The position numbers were made by a program, and so were the translations under genes. A DNA stretch of 34,719 nucleotides, taken from a virus. The notes under the pieces are model-generated. The model saw nothing but the letters and a program-made list of their open reading frames with translations, was not told the DNA's origin and did not search any database. Location of the stretch: positions 1 to 34,719 of the IMG/VR virus record IMGVR_UViG_3300048033_000685; one strand, written 5' to 3'. The stretch's first letter is position 1; each line of letters begins with the position of its first letter. Positions 1 through 8,410 of the stretch are shown piece by piece.

Positions 1-127
1 ATGAATACTACCGTCTATGGCGAGGCATCTTCTCTTCTGAGGATCGTAACAGGGATTCAGAACGCTCGCAGATCATATCCCCTGCCCTTCAACAGGCCGT
101 AGAGTCTTCCGTTGCAGAGATTGAAGA
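1..127. repeat. Terminal direct repeat, left copy (assembly overlap)
   Basis: Bases 1-127 match 34593-34719 exactly, as far as I can read them. The portal reading frame is continuous when the two copies are merged. An exact 127-base end overlap is what a de Bruijn assembler using k=127 leaves on a circular contig, so I read it as a circularity mark rather than a biological terminal repeat. Confidence 0.95.
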
Positions 128-1817
128 GGCTACTTTTGGTCGTGGCAAGTTCTTTGATATTAAGGATGACGACCAAGAGACAGCAGATGTCGCCTACCTT
201 CGCGACCAACTGACTAAAGACTTCAAGAAGAACAAAGTCCGCAAGGCGGTGGGTGAGTGTTTGATTAACTCAGCTGTCTACGGTACGGGTATTGCTGAGC
301 TAGTCCTTGAGGAGAAAAAGGACATGCGTCCTGCCTCTCGTCCTACAATGGACGGACAGCTACAGGAGGTCGGCGTAGAGATGTTCGACCGGACTGTGTG
401 TAAACTCCGCAGTATTCAACCACAGAACTTCCTAATTGACCCCGTGGCTACAAGTGTAGACGAAGCCATCGGTGTAGCTATTGACGAATTCGTATCTTCT
501 CACCAAGTAGAACTCTTGCAAGAAAAGGGAGTCTACAAGGATGTACCGTTCAACTACGCTTATCCTGACATCGACCTAGATGCAGACCACGAACTTACCA
601 CGCAGCCTACTGATAAGGTTCGTCTCACCAAGTATTATGGTCTAGTCCCCCGCCATCTACTTGAGAATGACGACCTGTATGAAGAGGTTGAAGAGCTAGT
701 ACCAAGTGACGAAGATAAGACCTTTTATGTTGAGGCAATCGTGGTTATAGCGAACGGTGGTACTCTCCTGAAAGCGGAGAAGAACCCGTACATGATGAAT
801 GACCGACCCGTCATTGCATTCCCGTGGGATGTAGTCCCCAACCGTTTTTGGGGAAGGGGTGTGTGTGAGAAGGGTTATAACTCACAGAAAGCCCTAGACG
901 CAGAACTTCGCGCAAGGATTGACGCTCTAGCTCTAACAGTTCATCCGATGATGGCTATGGACGCTACCCGCCTACCCCGTGGGGCAAGGCCTGAGGTCAA
1001 AGCAGGCAAGATCATCTTAACTAACGGCAACCCTGCTGAGGTTCTACAGCCGTTTAACTTCGGGCAGGTAAACCAAATCACCTTTGCACAAGCGGGTGAG
1101 TTGCAGAAGATGGTTCAGACTGCCACAGGCGCTATAGACTCTGCGGGTATTCCGGGGTCTATTAATGGTGAGTCCACAGCCGCAGGCATCTCAATGTCTC
1201 TTGGCGCAATCATCAAGCGCCATAAGAGGACTCTGATTAACTTCCAAGAGTCTTTCTTGATTCCGTTCGTACAGAAGGCTGCTTACCGTTACATGCAGTT
1301 TGAGCCTGAGATTTACCCTGTCGCGGACTATCAGTTTGAGGTTTCTTCTTCTCTCGGGATAATCGCGAGGGAGTACGAGGTTACTCAATTGGTACAACTT
1401 CTACAGACTATGGGTCAAGATTCACCTCTGTATCCTACATTGATTCAGTCCATCATAGACAACATGAATCTCTCGAACAGAGAAGAACTTATTCAAGCAC
1501 TCGCTCAAGCCTCACAGCCTTCGCCTGAGCAACAGCAAGCGCAACAGGCTGCACAGCAAGCACAGATGGCGTTCCAACAGTCTCAGACTAACGCACTCAA
1601 CGGTCAGGCTTCCGAGTCTCAGGCTAGAGCGCAGAAGATCGCAGCAGAGACTAAAGCCATTCCTGTGGAGCTTGAGACAGATCAGATCAAAGCTATCACC
1701 TCTAACCTCAAGGTGGGTGACGCAGATGACCGTGAGTTTGAAAGAAGACTCAAGGTCGCAGACACAGCTCTGAAAGAGAAGAGGCTAAACCTTGACGCAG
1801 CAAAGGCTATATCCTAG
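1..1817 (+). CDS. Portal protein, C-terminal part (gene wraps round from 34478)
   Basis: This is the 3' part of the portal gene, which starts at 34478 and crosses the window ends. Joined over the 127-base overlap it encodes about 643 residues, and the first full codon here is at position 3. The portal forms the dodecameric ring at the capsid vertex through which DNA enters and leaves. It lies directly after the terminase large subunit and before scaffold and capsid genes, as expected. The C-terminus is rich in Gln and Ala (roughly 1500-1650), the helical barrel-type tail seen in podovirus portals. An ATG-like start near 249 is internal: the frame is open upstream with normal coding content. 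The assignment rests on context, length and overall sequence style, with no diagnostic catalytic motif. Confidence 0.85.
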   Translation, partial: EYYRLWRGIFSSEDRNRDSERSQIISPALQQAVESSVAEIEEATFGRGKFFDIKDDDQETADVAYLRDQLTKDFKKNKVRKAVGECLINSAVYGTGIAELVLEEKKDMRPASRPTMDGQLQEVGVEMFDRTVCKLRSIQPQNFLIDPVATSVDEAIGVAIDEFVSSHQVELLQEKGVYKDVPFNYAYPDIDLDADHELTTQPTDKVRLTKYYGLVPRHLLENDDLYEEVEELVPSDEDKTFYVEAIVVIANGGTLLKAEKNPYMMNDRPVIAFPWDVVPNRFWGRGVCEKGYNSQKALDAELRARIDALALTVHPMMAMDATRLPRGARPEVKAGKIILTNGNPAEVLQPFNFGQVNQITFAQAGELQKMVQTATGAIDSAGIPGSINGESTAAGISMSLGAIIKRHKRTLINFQESFLIPFVQKAAYRYMQFEPEIYPVADYQFEVSSSLGIIAREYEVTQLVQLLQTMGQDSPLYPTLIQSIIDNMNLSNREELIQALAQASQPSPEQQQAQQAAQQAQMAFQQSQTNALNGQASESQARAQKIAAETKAIPVELETDQIKAITSNLKVGDADDREFERRLKVADTALKEKRLNLDAAKAIS

Positions 1818-1978
1818 TGGTAAGTCAAAGAGAATTACAAACGGTCGTAGAACAGATCAACGTCATCCTAGAGCGCCTAGACAAAAGAATCACGGCGATA
1901 GAGGCAGTTCAGAACTCCTTGCTTCACGATTTGAAAGAAACTCAAACCAAGAAGAGGGGACGACCTAAAAATGGATAA
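1817..1978 (+). CDS. Small coiled-coil protein with basic AT-hook-like tail
   Basis: A 53-residue gene starts with GTG at 1817, sharing a base with the portal stop TAG, and its stop TAA overlaps the ATG of the next gene at 1971. The product begins MVSQRELQTVVEQINVILER, a heptad-like helix, and ends in KKRGRPKNG, which carries the RGRP core of an AT-hook. It fills what would otherwise be an empty stretch in a tightly packed operon, which supports it being real. Function is unknown. A head-assembly or DNA-associated role is only inferred from position between portal and scaffold. Confidence 0.6.
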   Translation: MVSQRELQTVVEQINVILERLDKRITAIEAVQNSLLHDLKETQTKKRGRPKNG

Positions 1979-2210
1979 GGCGACAGAAAAGTATTATGAC
2001 GACCTTCAGGGCATGTTTATGACTGACGGTTGGAAAGAATTGATGAAAGAGCTAAGTGCCAATGCTCTTCAGATAAATTCAGTTGAGGCAACAAAAGACA
2101 ACGAGGATTTGTACTTCCGTAAAGGACAGTTAAACATTCTCTCTTTTATACTCAACTTAGAATCTACGGTTGACCATTTACAGAAAGAGGATAGCAATGA
2201 AGGTGTTTGA
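1971..2210 (+). CDS. Hypothetical protein between portal and scaffold
   Basis: A 79-residue acidic, mostly helical protein overlaps the end of the previous small gene by 8 bases and the start of the zinc-ribbon gene by 14. It has no membrane segment, signal or cysteine pair. The pattern (short charged protein after portal) is common in podovirus head modules, where such genes often encode head-assembly accessories, but I recognise no family. Tight overlaps on both sides support it as a real member of the late operon. Confidence 0.7.
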   Translation: MDKATEKYYDDLQGMFMTDGWKELMKELSANALQINSVEATKDNEDLYFRKGQLNILSFILNLESTVDHLQKEDSNEGV

Positions 2211-2424
2211 TTTTCAGTGTGAAGAAGGCCACATACATGAGGCTTTTGTGAAGACTGACGAAGACCGTCCTTGTCCCGACTGTGGTGGAAACAGTAGTAA
2301 GGTTATCTCTGCACCTCGTGTAGTCCTTGACCCAATATCCGGTGCGTTTCCGGGCGCTACGATGAAGTGGGCAAAAGACAGGCAGCAGAAGATAAAACAA
2401 GAACGCAAGGTAGCCGAGCAATAG
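2197..2424 (+). CDS. FmdB-like zinc-ribbon protein
   Basis: I place the start at ATG 2197, not at the longer in-frame ATG 2170, because AAAGAGG lies 6-7 bases ahead of 2197. The 75-residue product begins MKVFDFQCEEGH and has CxxxxH near residue 8 and CPDCGG near residue 30, the two knuckles of an FmdB-type zinc ribbon. A basic helix (residues 55-75) follows. Related small zinc ribbons occur near portal and scaffold genes in many podoviruses; their role is not established. The gene overlaps its upstream neighbour by 14 bases. Confidence 0.75.
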   Translation: MKVFDFQCEEGHIHEAFVKTDEDRPCPDCGGNSSKVISAPRVVLDPISGAFPGATMKWAKDRQQKIKQERKVAEQ

Positions 2425-2474
2425 TCCTATTTCGGGGTAGCTAAAATCGGTCTTGTTAGTTATGGAGTTAAATA

Positions 2475-3239
2475 GTGGCACAATTAATTGATGAAGTTAC
2501 GCAAGAGGTAGATGAAACACAGAACGAAGAAGCGGTCTTAGAGGAAACTCCCGAGGTAGCCGCAGAAGACGACTTACCCGAGCAGTACCGTAATAAAACG
2601 GCTGCTGAGTTGGTTAAGATGCACCAAGAGGCAGAGTCTCGCATCGGTCAACAGGGTGAAGAAGTCGGCAAGTTAAGAAGCGTTGTTGATGATTTCATTC
2701 TTAAGCAGACAAAATCAACTGAACCGGAAGAGGCCGAGGAGATAGACTACTTCGCTGACCCCGACAAAGCTGTAGAACACAAGATTGCAAACCATCCAAC
2801 CATTAAACAGTTGGAGCAGTTAGGTGTTCAGATGCAACAAAGTCAGACTCTCTCTGCGTTACAGCAGAAGCACCCTGACTTAAAAGAGATTGCGATGAGT
2901 CCTGAATTCCAAAAGTGGGTGACAGGAAGCAAAGTAAGAACTCAGCTATACGAGCAAGCGAACAACCAATACAACTATGACGCAGCAGATGAATTGTTTT
3001 CCACATGGAAAGAGATTCGTAATGTCGCAACTCAGACTGTAGAAGTTGAACGCAAAGAGCGTAAGCAAGCATTGAACGCAGCATCAACGGGCGGAGCATC
3101 AGGCAGCACCGAAGCTCCAAGCAAGAAGATATATCGCCGAAGCGACATTATTGACTTAATGCGGAACGACCCGAAGCGTTATCAATCATTATCCGGTGAG
3201 ATAATGAAAGCGTATCAGGAAGGCCGCGTTCGTAACTAA
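2475..3239 (+). CDS. Scaffolding protein (putative)
   Basis: The 254-residue protein is strongly acidic at its N-terminus (EVDETQNEEAVLEETPEV), highly helical and rich in Glu, Gln and Lys. It ends in a short basic C-terminal region (SDIIDLMRNDPKRYQSLSGE), the part that contacts coat protein in many scaffolds. It sits immediately upstream of the major capsid gene, the canonical place for a scaffold. The start is GTG at 2475, with GGAG about seven bases upstream and no better ATG. Composition, size and position support the call, since scaffolds have little conserved sequence. Confidence 0.8.
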   Translation: MAQLIDEVTQEVDETQNEEAVLEETPEVAAEDDLPEQYRNKTAAELVKMHQEAESRIGQQGEEVGKLRSVVDDFILKQTKSTEPEEAEEIDYFADPDKAVEHKIANHPTIKQLEQLGVQMQQSQTLSALQQKHPDLKEIAMSPEFQKWVTGSKVRTQLYEQANNQYNYDAADELFSTWKEIRNVATQTVEVERKERKQALNAASTGGASGSTEAPSKKIYRRSDIIDLMRNDPKRYQSLSGEIMKAYQEGRVRN

Positions 3240-3252
3240 TAGGTATTAGATC

Positions 3253-4206
3253 ATGGCTACATCAACTTTTCCCGCCACAGGCGGTTTTGTAGATAACACT
3301 TCAGCGGCTACTTTTGTACCCGAAATTTGGAGTGACGAGATTCGCGCCGCGTATGAGAAGAACCTCATCCTCGCGAACCTAGTAAAGAAAATGACAATGA
3401 GTGGCAAGAAAGGTGACACGATTCACGTTCCTGCTCCTATCCGTGGCGCTGCTTACGCTAAAGCAGAAAACACTGCGGTAACTGTACAGAACGACACTGA
3501 GTCAGAAGTACAGATCGTCATTGATAAGCACTACGAGTATTCACGCATCATCGAAGATATTACTGAAGTGCAAGCTCTTGCTTCACTCCGTAACTTCTAC
3601 ACAGGTGACGCGGGTTACGCGCTTGCTCGTCAGATTGACAACGATCTGTTCGCGCTTGGTAAGTCACTTGGTGACGGTGATGGCTCTTCTTGGGTTAACT
3701 CTGCTGTCTTCTACAATGACGCATCTACAGGTCTGACTGCTTACGCTGCTGACACTGTTGCTGCTGCTGACGTATTCACTGACGCTGCATTCCGTGCGTT
3801 GATTCAGAAGCAGGATGACGCGGACGTTCCTATGGACAACCGTTGTTTTGTCATTCCTCCTTCACTGCGTAATGCCATCATGGGCATTGACCGTTATGTA
3901 TCTTCTGACTTCGTAAGCGGTCAGCCTGTTGCTAACGGTAAGATTGGTAGCCTGTACGGCATTGACGTATTCGTTACTTCTAACTGCCCTGTCATCGAGG
4001 CTGCTGCTGATAACGCAGCGGGTGGCGATGTTAAGGCGGCAATGCTTATCCATCAGGACACTATGATCCTCGCGGAGCAAGTAGGTGTTCGTTCGCAGAC
4101 TCAGTACAAGCAAGAGTTCCTCGGTACTCTGTACACTGCTGACACTCTGTACGGTGTTAAGGCTTACCGCCCTGACAGCGGTTTCGCTCTTGCTGTAAAC
4201 GGCTAA
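3253..4206 (+). CDS. Major capsid protein, HK97-fold type
   Basis: The 317-residue protein has the layout of podovirus HK97-fold coat proteins. An N-terminal arm leads to VPEIWSDEIRAAYEKNLILA, then a kinase-free beta-rich core with DTIHVPAP near residue 55. A late stretch (SLYGIDVFVTSNCP, then KAAMLIHQDTMILAEQVGVR) resembles the P-domain strands of marine podovirus coats. It follows the scaffold by 13 bases and is followed by a rho-independent terminator. Codon use is clean and biased to high-expression codons (GCT, GAC, AAC), as expected for the most abundant virion protein. Confidence 0.9.
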   Translation: MATSTFPATGGFVDNTSAATFVPEIWSDEIRAAYEKNLILANLVKKMTMSGKKGDTIHVPAPIRGAAYAKAENTAVTVQNDTESEVQIVIDKHYEYSRIIEDITEVQALASLRNFYTGDAGYALARQIDNDLFALGKSLGDGDGSSWVNSAVFYNDASTGLTAYAADTVAAADVFTDAAFRALIQKQDDADVPMDNRCFVIPPSLRNAIMGIDRYVSSDFVSGQPVANGKIGSLYGIDVFVTSNCPVIEAAADNAAGGDVKAAMLIHQDTMILAEQVGVRSQTQYKQEFLGTLYTADTLYGVKAYRPDSGFALAVNG

Positions 4207-4215
4207 GACGGAGAT

Positions 4216-4244
4216 GGGGGTAGGGAAACCTGCCCCCTTATCTT
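4216..4244 (+). terminator. Rho-independent terminator after capsid gene
   Basis: GGGGGTAGG (4216-4224), loop GAAA and CCTGCCCCC (4229-4237) form a 9-bp stem with one G-U pair and a stable GNRA tetraloop, followed by TTATCTT. It starts 10 bases after the capsid stop and ends immediately before the ATG at 4245. It probably gives partial termination or 3' protection of capsid mRNA, since more late genes lie downstream. Confidence 0.8.
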
Positions 4245-4523
4245 ATGAAAGACCCAAGATTAAAAAGGATTGGCGTTAGTGGTTATAACAAACCCAAACG
4301 CACCCCTAACCACCCTACCAAGAGCCACGTTGTTGTCGCTAAGGTGGGTGATGAAGTTAAGACCATACGGTTTGGTCAACAGGGCGTAAAAGGAGCGGGT
4401 AAGAATCCAACCACCGCCAAAGACAAAGCCCGAAAGAAGTCATACTACGCGCGACATAACGCGCAGGACTCTAACCCTTCTAAACTTTCAGCGAGATATT
4501 GGTCGCACAAAACGAAGTGGTAA
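4245..4523 (+). CDS. Small basic conserved phage protein (DUF6321-like)
   Basis: The 92-residue, Lys/Arg-rich protein has the repeated style KRIGVSGYNKPKRTPNHPTKSHVVVAKVG, then TIRFGQQGVKGAG and a C-terminal SARYWSHKTKW. This combination is one I recognise as a family of small phage proteins (DUF6321) of unknown function, often beside capsid or terminase genes. The start ATG directly abuts the T-tract of the capsid terminator and has no Shine-Dalgarno of its own, so its translation may depend on readthrough or an unusual mechanism. A virion-associated or DNA-contacting role is inferred from charge only. Confidence 0.75.
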   Translation: MKDPRLKRIGVSGYNKPKRTPNHPTKSHVVVAKVGDEVKTIRFGQQGVKGAGKNPTTAKDKARKKSYYARHNAQDSNPSKLSARYWSHKTKW

Positions 4524-4539
4524 CTAACAGGAATTCAAA

Positions 4540-6012
4540 ATGACGGTCATAGTAACCAAGAACAGCTCAACAGCTTCCGCAGTCCCTCTTACAAGTGATT
4601 TGGTTCAAGGCGAACTTGCTGTCAACGTCACAGACAAGCGCATCTTCACAGAGAATGCGTCTACACAGATTGTAGAGTTGGGTACTAACCCATCAACCAT
4701 TACCACAGCCACAGCTACCGTTACCGGAACTCTAACCGCTAACGGTACTTTTGCATCTAGCAACGCAGTTCTAACAGGCGGCACAATCAACGGTGTGGTC
4801 ATTGGCGGCTCTACACCCTTAGCCATTACAGGCACAACAGTCACAGCTAACACAGGCTTTGTTGGTGGACTGACGGGCGATGTTACAGGTAACGTAACAG
4901 GAAACGTCACAGGCAACGTAACAGGCGACCTGACAGGCGATGTCACAGGTAACGTCACAGCCTCTACAGGTACGACCACACTTAACAATCTCGTGGTTAA
5001 CGGCACGGCAGACTTCACTAACACCAAGCTAGTTAACGTCACTACACCCACAGCAGGCACAGACGCAGCCAATAAGGACTACGTTGACACCTCAGTCGCC
5101 GCAGTCATTGACGCTGCCCCTGCTGCTCTTGATACGTTAAACGAACTAGCCGCTGCCCTCGGGGATGATGCTAACTTCTCCTCAACTATCACAACGTCTA
5201 TAGCAACTAAGCTACCTCTCGCGGGCGGTACTATGACGGGTGCGATTGAGATGGGTACGTCTAAGATTACAGGTCTTGGCGATCCTACAGCTGCACAGGA
5301 CGCAGCAACTAAGAACTATGTAGACACCCAAGACGCGACTAAGCTAAGCACCACGGGCGGTACAATGTCCGGTGCTATTGCGATGGGGACTAACAAGATA
5401 ACAGGTGTTGGCGATCCTACGTTAGCTCAAGATGCAGCGACTAAAGCCTACACAGACTCTATCTTAGGCTCAGCCACGAGTGCTGCTGACAGCGCTACCG
5501 CTGCGGCTAATAGCGCTAGTGCTGCGGCAAGCTCTGCTAGTGCAGCATCTACTTCTGAGACTAACGCAGCTACTTCTGCAAGCGCATCAGCAAGCTCAGC
5601 CTCTGAAGCTGCAACAAGCTACGATAACTTTGATGATCGCTACTTAGGACAGAAAGCTTCTGACCCCTCAGTAGACAATGACGGTGACGCGCTACTCACA
5701 GGCGCGTTGTACTTCAACACTAATGACGACAAGATGAAAGTTTACTCAGGCTTGGCTTGGGTAGACGTAGCTCCTGTTGCGACAAGTGTGACGGTCAGCC
5801 AAATCTCCGATCTAACAGCTACTGCTACTGAGCTAAACTATGTAGATGGAGTGACTTCGGCAGTACAAACGCAGTTAGACGCAAAGGCTGTGTATCCTGA
5901 CCAAACAGGCAACGCAGGTTTATATTTAACAACTGATGGCTCAACAACTTCTTGGTCTGCTGTTTCAGCAGGCGTAAGTGAGGCCAAAGTTTATTTCATG
6001 GCAAATTCTTAG
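4540..6012 (+). CDS. Tail fibre protein with TGNVTG and KNYVDT repeats
   Basis: The 490-residue fibre starts with a virion-attachment-like domain (ELAVNVTDKRIFTENASTQI). A low-complexity repeat of TG(D/N)VTGNV units follows (4873-4962). Then come three copies of the fibre motif GDPTxAQDAATKNYVDT (near 5050, 5285 and 5410) and an Ala/Ser-rich coiled segment (about 5460-5620). The last motif is NFDDRYLGQKASDPSVDNDG leading to LYFNTNDDKMKVYSG, common in podovirus side fibres. Such fibres are homotrimers that reach the cell surface. It heads a cluster of adhesin candidates, so host recognition is its likely job. Confidence 0.88.
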   Translation: MTVIVTKNSSTASAVPLTSDLVQGELAVNVTDKRIFTENASTQIVELGTNPSTITTATATVTGTLTANGTFASSNAVLTGGTINGVVIGGSTPLAITGTTVTANTGFVGGLTGDVTGNVTGNVTGNVTGDLTGDVTGNVTASTGTTTLNNLVVNGTADFTNTKLVNVTTPTAGTDAANKDYVDTSVAAVIDAAPAALDTLNELAAALGDDANFSSTITTSIATKLPLAGGTMTGAIEMGTSKITGLGDPTAAQDAATKNYVDTQDATKLSTTGGTMSGAIAMGTNKITGVGDPTLAQDAATKAYTDSILGSATSAADSATAAANSASAAASSASAASTSETNAATSASASASSASEAATSYDNFDDRYLGQKASDPSVDNDGDALLTGALYFNTNDDKMKVYSGLAWVDVAPVATSVTVSQISDLTATATELNYVDGVTSAVQTQLDAKAVYPDQTGNAGLYLTTDGSTTSWSAVSAGVSEAKVYFMANS

Positions 6013-6023
6013 AGGACTAAACA

Positions 6024-7421
6024 ATGGCTATTATTAGAGAGTCAGCTAACTTAACAGCAGGTCTTGCAGAAACGCTTTACACCGTTCCTGCAGGGAAGCA
6101 GGCTGTTGTTTCTATCAATATTGCAAATGCGGCAGATACTTACATTGCAATACAAACAAGCGACTTGGCAAATGCTCCTGTCTCTAGTTTAGATACAACT
6201 TTTAGTAACGGCACTTTTGCTTATTTTACAAATGATATTGGTTATGAGGTTTTCGGCTCAACAGGCCTTTTTTATTGGTACAGGCGTGAAGCAAGCAACA
6301 AGTGGGCAAGAAGCGATAATTTTTATTCAGACTCTCCTCATCGTTTTGCGTTACCTTTAAGCACGAGTTTTAACTACGACGCCGCTATTGCTGAGTTTAG
6401 AAATAACGACATGTATTGGAAAGTTAACGGAGCTTTCGACAACACGGGGCGAACTTATAGCTCTAATTTTCTATCTAATTATGGAGCAGGAGCAGCTTCA
6501 TTAGGCGCTGAAGGCTTAAGTTTTTCATATGGTGACTATTTTTATAGTATGTACAATGGCTTAAACGGGACTCCTGCTTATACAAATGTAACCTCCGGAC
6601 ACTTTAAAGGTTTATGGGATAGTGGTTGGCGCGTTCAAACAACGTGCGGAACTAATTTAAGGCGAGGTAATTCCACTCATTATATTTATGTTCCATTGTA
6701 TCAGTCCGGACAATCCCCTGCTGTTTGTATGTGGGATAATGGAGATATAGACCACGCAACGTCAGAAACCGAGTCAGGCGCTATTCGGTTTGCAGGCATT
6801 ACAGCGGGGCTTTATATCCAATGGATACAAGAGTGCGGCCCTTACACTATGATTTGTACAACTTCCGGACAATCATCGGGAAACGATAAGTTATGGATTG
6901 TTAACAATTCAGCTTGGGAAAGCCGAGGAGTTAACGGGCTTACTGACACAATAACATGTACAGAAATCACCAATGCGACTTGGAGCAGCCTTCAAACTGA
7001 CCCGTGGAAAGTAAAGCCTTTTGCTATTTCTAATACAGGAAAGTTTTCCTTCAGAAACGATAGCACTCCATACCCTTTAGTATATGACGCTGTTGCAGGC
7101 ACATGGGATACAACAGGGACTCCTTCTACTGTTTCTTATCCCGCTGAGCTTGCAGGCTTAGAAGCAACGCTAGGAGACGCTTATTCTTTTTATCAGTTTG
7201 GCTCTACTCTAAACGACTATTATATTGTTGCAGGAAGTGGCTTATACACGTTGATTGCAAATTATAATTCTTTAACCGCTAACTCTCCTTTACTAAATTC
7301 TTTGCAAAATGACTCAGAAAAAGGCGGTCTAACATTAAAAGCAGGCGACAAAGTTATTGCTTACGATAAATCGTCAGGCGCTGTGGTTGCTCAAGTTTAC
7401 GGATATGAAGAGGACGCATAA
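6024..7421 (+). CDS. Putative tail tip / receptor-binding protein
   Basis: This 465-residue protein has no family I can name with certainty. The first 40 residues (ETLYTVPAGKQAVVSINIAN) look like a beta-rich virion attachment segment of a type found in several phage tail proteins. The remainder is Tyr, Trp, Asn and Ser rich with many aromatic-glycine turns, typical of beta-structured binding or propeller-like domains. Codon use is distinctly AT-richer (TTT, TTA, AAT) than in capsid, nozzle or terminase genes, suggesting a separately acquired module. It overlaps the next gene by one base (TAATG). Receptor binding is inferred from position after the fibre. Confidence 0.55.
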   Translation: MAIIRESANLTAGLAETLYTVPAGKQAVVSINIANAADTYIAIQTSDLANAPVSSLDTTFSNGTFAYFTNDIGYEVFGSTGLFYWYRREASNKWARSDNFYSDSPHRFALPLSTSFNYDAAIAEFRNNDMYWKVNGAFDNTGRTYSSNFLSNYGAGAASLGAEGLSFSYGDYFYSMYNGLNGTPAYTNVTSGHFKGLWDSGWRVQTTCGTNLRRGNSTHYIYVPLYQSGQSPAVCMWDNGDIDHATSETESGAIRFAGITAGLYIQWIQECGPYTMICTTSGQSSGNDKLWIVNNSAWESRGVNGLTDTITCTEITNATWSSLQTDPWKVKPFAISNTGKFSFRNDSTPYPLVYDAVAGTWDTTGTPSTVSYPAELAGLEATLGDAYSFYQFGSTLNDYYIVAGSGLYTLIANYNSLTANSPLLNSLQNDSEKGGLTLKAGDKVIAYDKSSGAVVAQVYGYEEDA

Positions 7422-8179
7422 TGTCATTCACACAGATTACCGAAAAAAACCAACTTATTCCCTATGTACAGACTAAACAGTTTGGCGGAGGTAATGTTGA
7501 ATTTATTACAGCAAGCAAAACTTGGGCTGTTCCTGATAGCGTCTCTTCTGTTCGAGTTAGGATATTTGGAGCAGGCGCAGGAAACGCAGGAGGTGGTGGT
7601 GGATTCTGCATGGGTGTTGCTGCTGTAAATCCGGGAAGTAGTGTTAGCATTTCTGTACAGCCAAGCGACAACGCAGCTTCAGGCACTACTAGTTTTGGTT
7701 CTTTCTTTTCTGTAACAGGTGCTAGTGCCTCAGCAGGCGCGGGAGGAACAGGTGTTGGCGGTGATGTTAATTTTACCGGAGGCACAGGCGGTCTTGCAAC
7801 CGAGGGCGGTGGAGGCGGAGTAGCCAATTTATTTGGTAATGGAGGCCAAGGAGGCATTGCTAACGCCACAAATAATACTGCCCAAGGAACTTCGGGCGGC
7901 GGAGGTTATCAATCAAATAACGGACAATCCGGAATGACCGGAGCAGGTGGTTATTCTATTGACGGTACTTATGCAACTAATGCAGAAACTTACGAGATTC
8001 GCCATATTGACCATATAGGAACAGGAGGCGGCGGAGCAGGAAGAGCTTTGAGTGGCGGAGCAGGTGGCCACGGATTTAATGGTGGTGGCGGTGGCAAATT
8101 CGGAAGTGGCGGATTTCCGGGCGGAGGTGGCGGTGCAAGTGGTCGCTCCGCAGGTGGCCTAGTAATTTTGGAGTATTAA
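7421..8179 (+). CDS. Glycine-rich adhesin (polyglycine-type receptor-binding protein)
   Basis: The 252-residue protein opens with a short beta domain (VEFITASKTWAVPDSVSSVR) typical of Gly-rich phage tip proteins. From residue 50 on it has many glycine-rich motifs such as GGGGGFCMG, GGTGGLATEGGGGG and GGGGKFGSGGFPGGGGGASG. Gly-rich segments alternating with variable loops are the hallmark of polyglycine-II sandwich adhesins like the T-even gp38 tip, where loops between motifs contact the receptor. It is embedded in the AT-rich tip cassette between the 465-residue protein and a small acidic protein. I infer it is the distal host-range determinant. Confidence 0.7.
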   Translation: MSFTQITEKNQLIPYVQTKQFGGGNVEFITASKTWAVPDSVSSVRVRIFGAGAGNAGGGGGFCMGVAAVNPGSSVSISVQPSDNAASGTTSFGSFFSVTGASASAGAGGTGVGGDVNFTGGTGGLATEGGGGGVANLFGNGGQGGIANATNNTAQGTSGGGGYQSNNGQSGMTGAGGYSIDGTYATNAETYEIRHIDHIGTGGGGAGRALSGGAGGHGFNGGGGGKFGSGGFPGGGGGASGRSAGGLVILEY

Positions 8180-8180
8180 A

Positions 8181-8402
8181 ATGTACGCAGAAATTAACAA
8201 AGAAAACGTAGTGGTAAGTTTGTTTACGCCTCCCGAAGGCTTTGCAATAGAGGACTGCTTTCATCCTTCTTTGATGTTTTACTTTATTGACATTGGTGAA
8301 AACGAAGATGGTGTTCAGGTTGGTTGGCTTTACGATGGCGAATCTTTTTCTGCTCCTGTTGAAGAAGTAGAAGAGCCTGTGGCTGAAGAACCTGCTCCAT
8401 AG
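8181..8402 (+). CDS. Small acidic tail-associated protein (possible fibre chaperone)
   Basis: The 73-residue protein begins MYAEINKENVVVSLF and contains VGWLYDGESFSAP, followed by a Glu/Pro tail (VEEVEEPVAEEPAP). The pattern W-x-DG-x-x-F-x-x-P is shared by small proteins encoded next to phage tail fibres, some of which are assembly chaperones or fibre caps. It lies one base after the Gly-rich adhesin stop. Function is inferred from that placement. Confidence 0.6.
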   Translation: MYAEINKENVVVSLFTPPEGFAIEDCFHPSLMFYFIDIGENEDGVQVGWLYDGESFSAPVEEVEEPVAEEPAP

Positions 8403-8410
8403 TCTAGGCA

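Noticed and set aside
1-127. Biological short terminal repeat as in T7-like phages
   Set aside because: Position inside portal and exact length 127 fit an assembly overlap better; it was kept only as a repeat feature.
249-1817. Independent 522-residue gene starting at 249
   Set aside because: The frame is open upstream to the window start and continues from 34478 after joining the ends; this is the C-terminal part of portal.
2164-2481. 105-residue minus frame near the zinc-ribbon gene
   Set aside because: Opposes well-supported plus genes with ribosome sites and overlaps them fully.
4605-5072. Long minus-strand frame opposite the tail fibre
   Set aside because: Val/Thr/Pro low-complexity shadow of the TGNVTG repeats.
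7462-7869. Pro-rich minus-strand frame
   Set aside because: Mirror of the glycine-rich adhesin codons.
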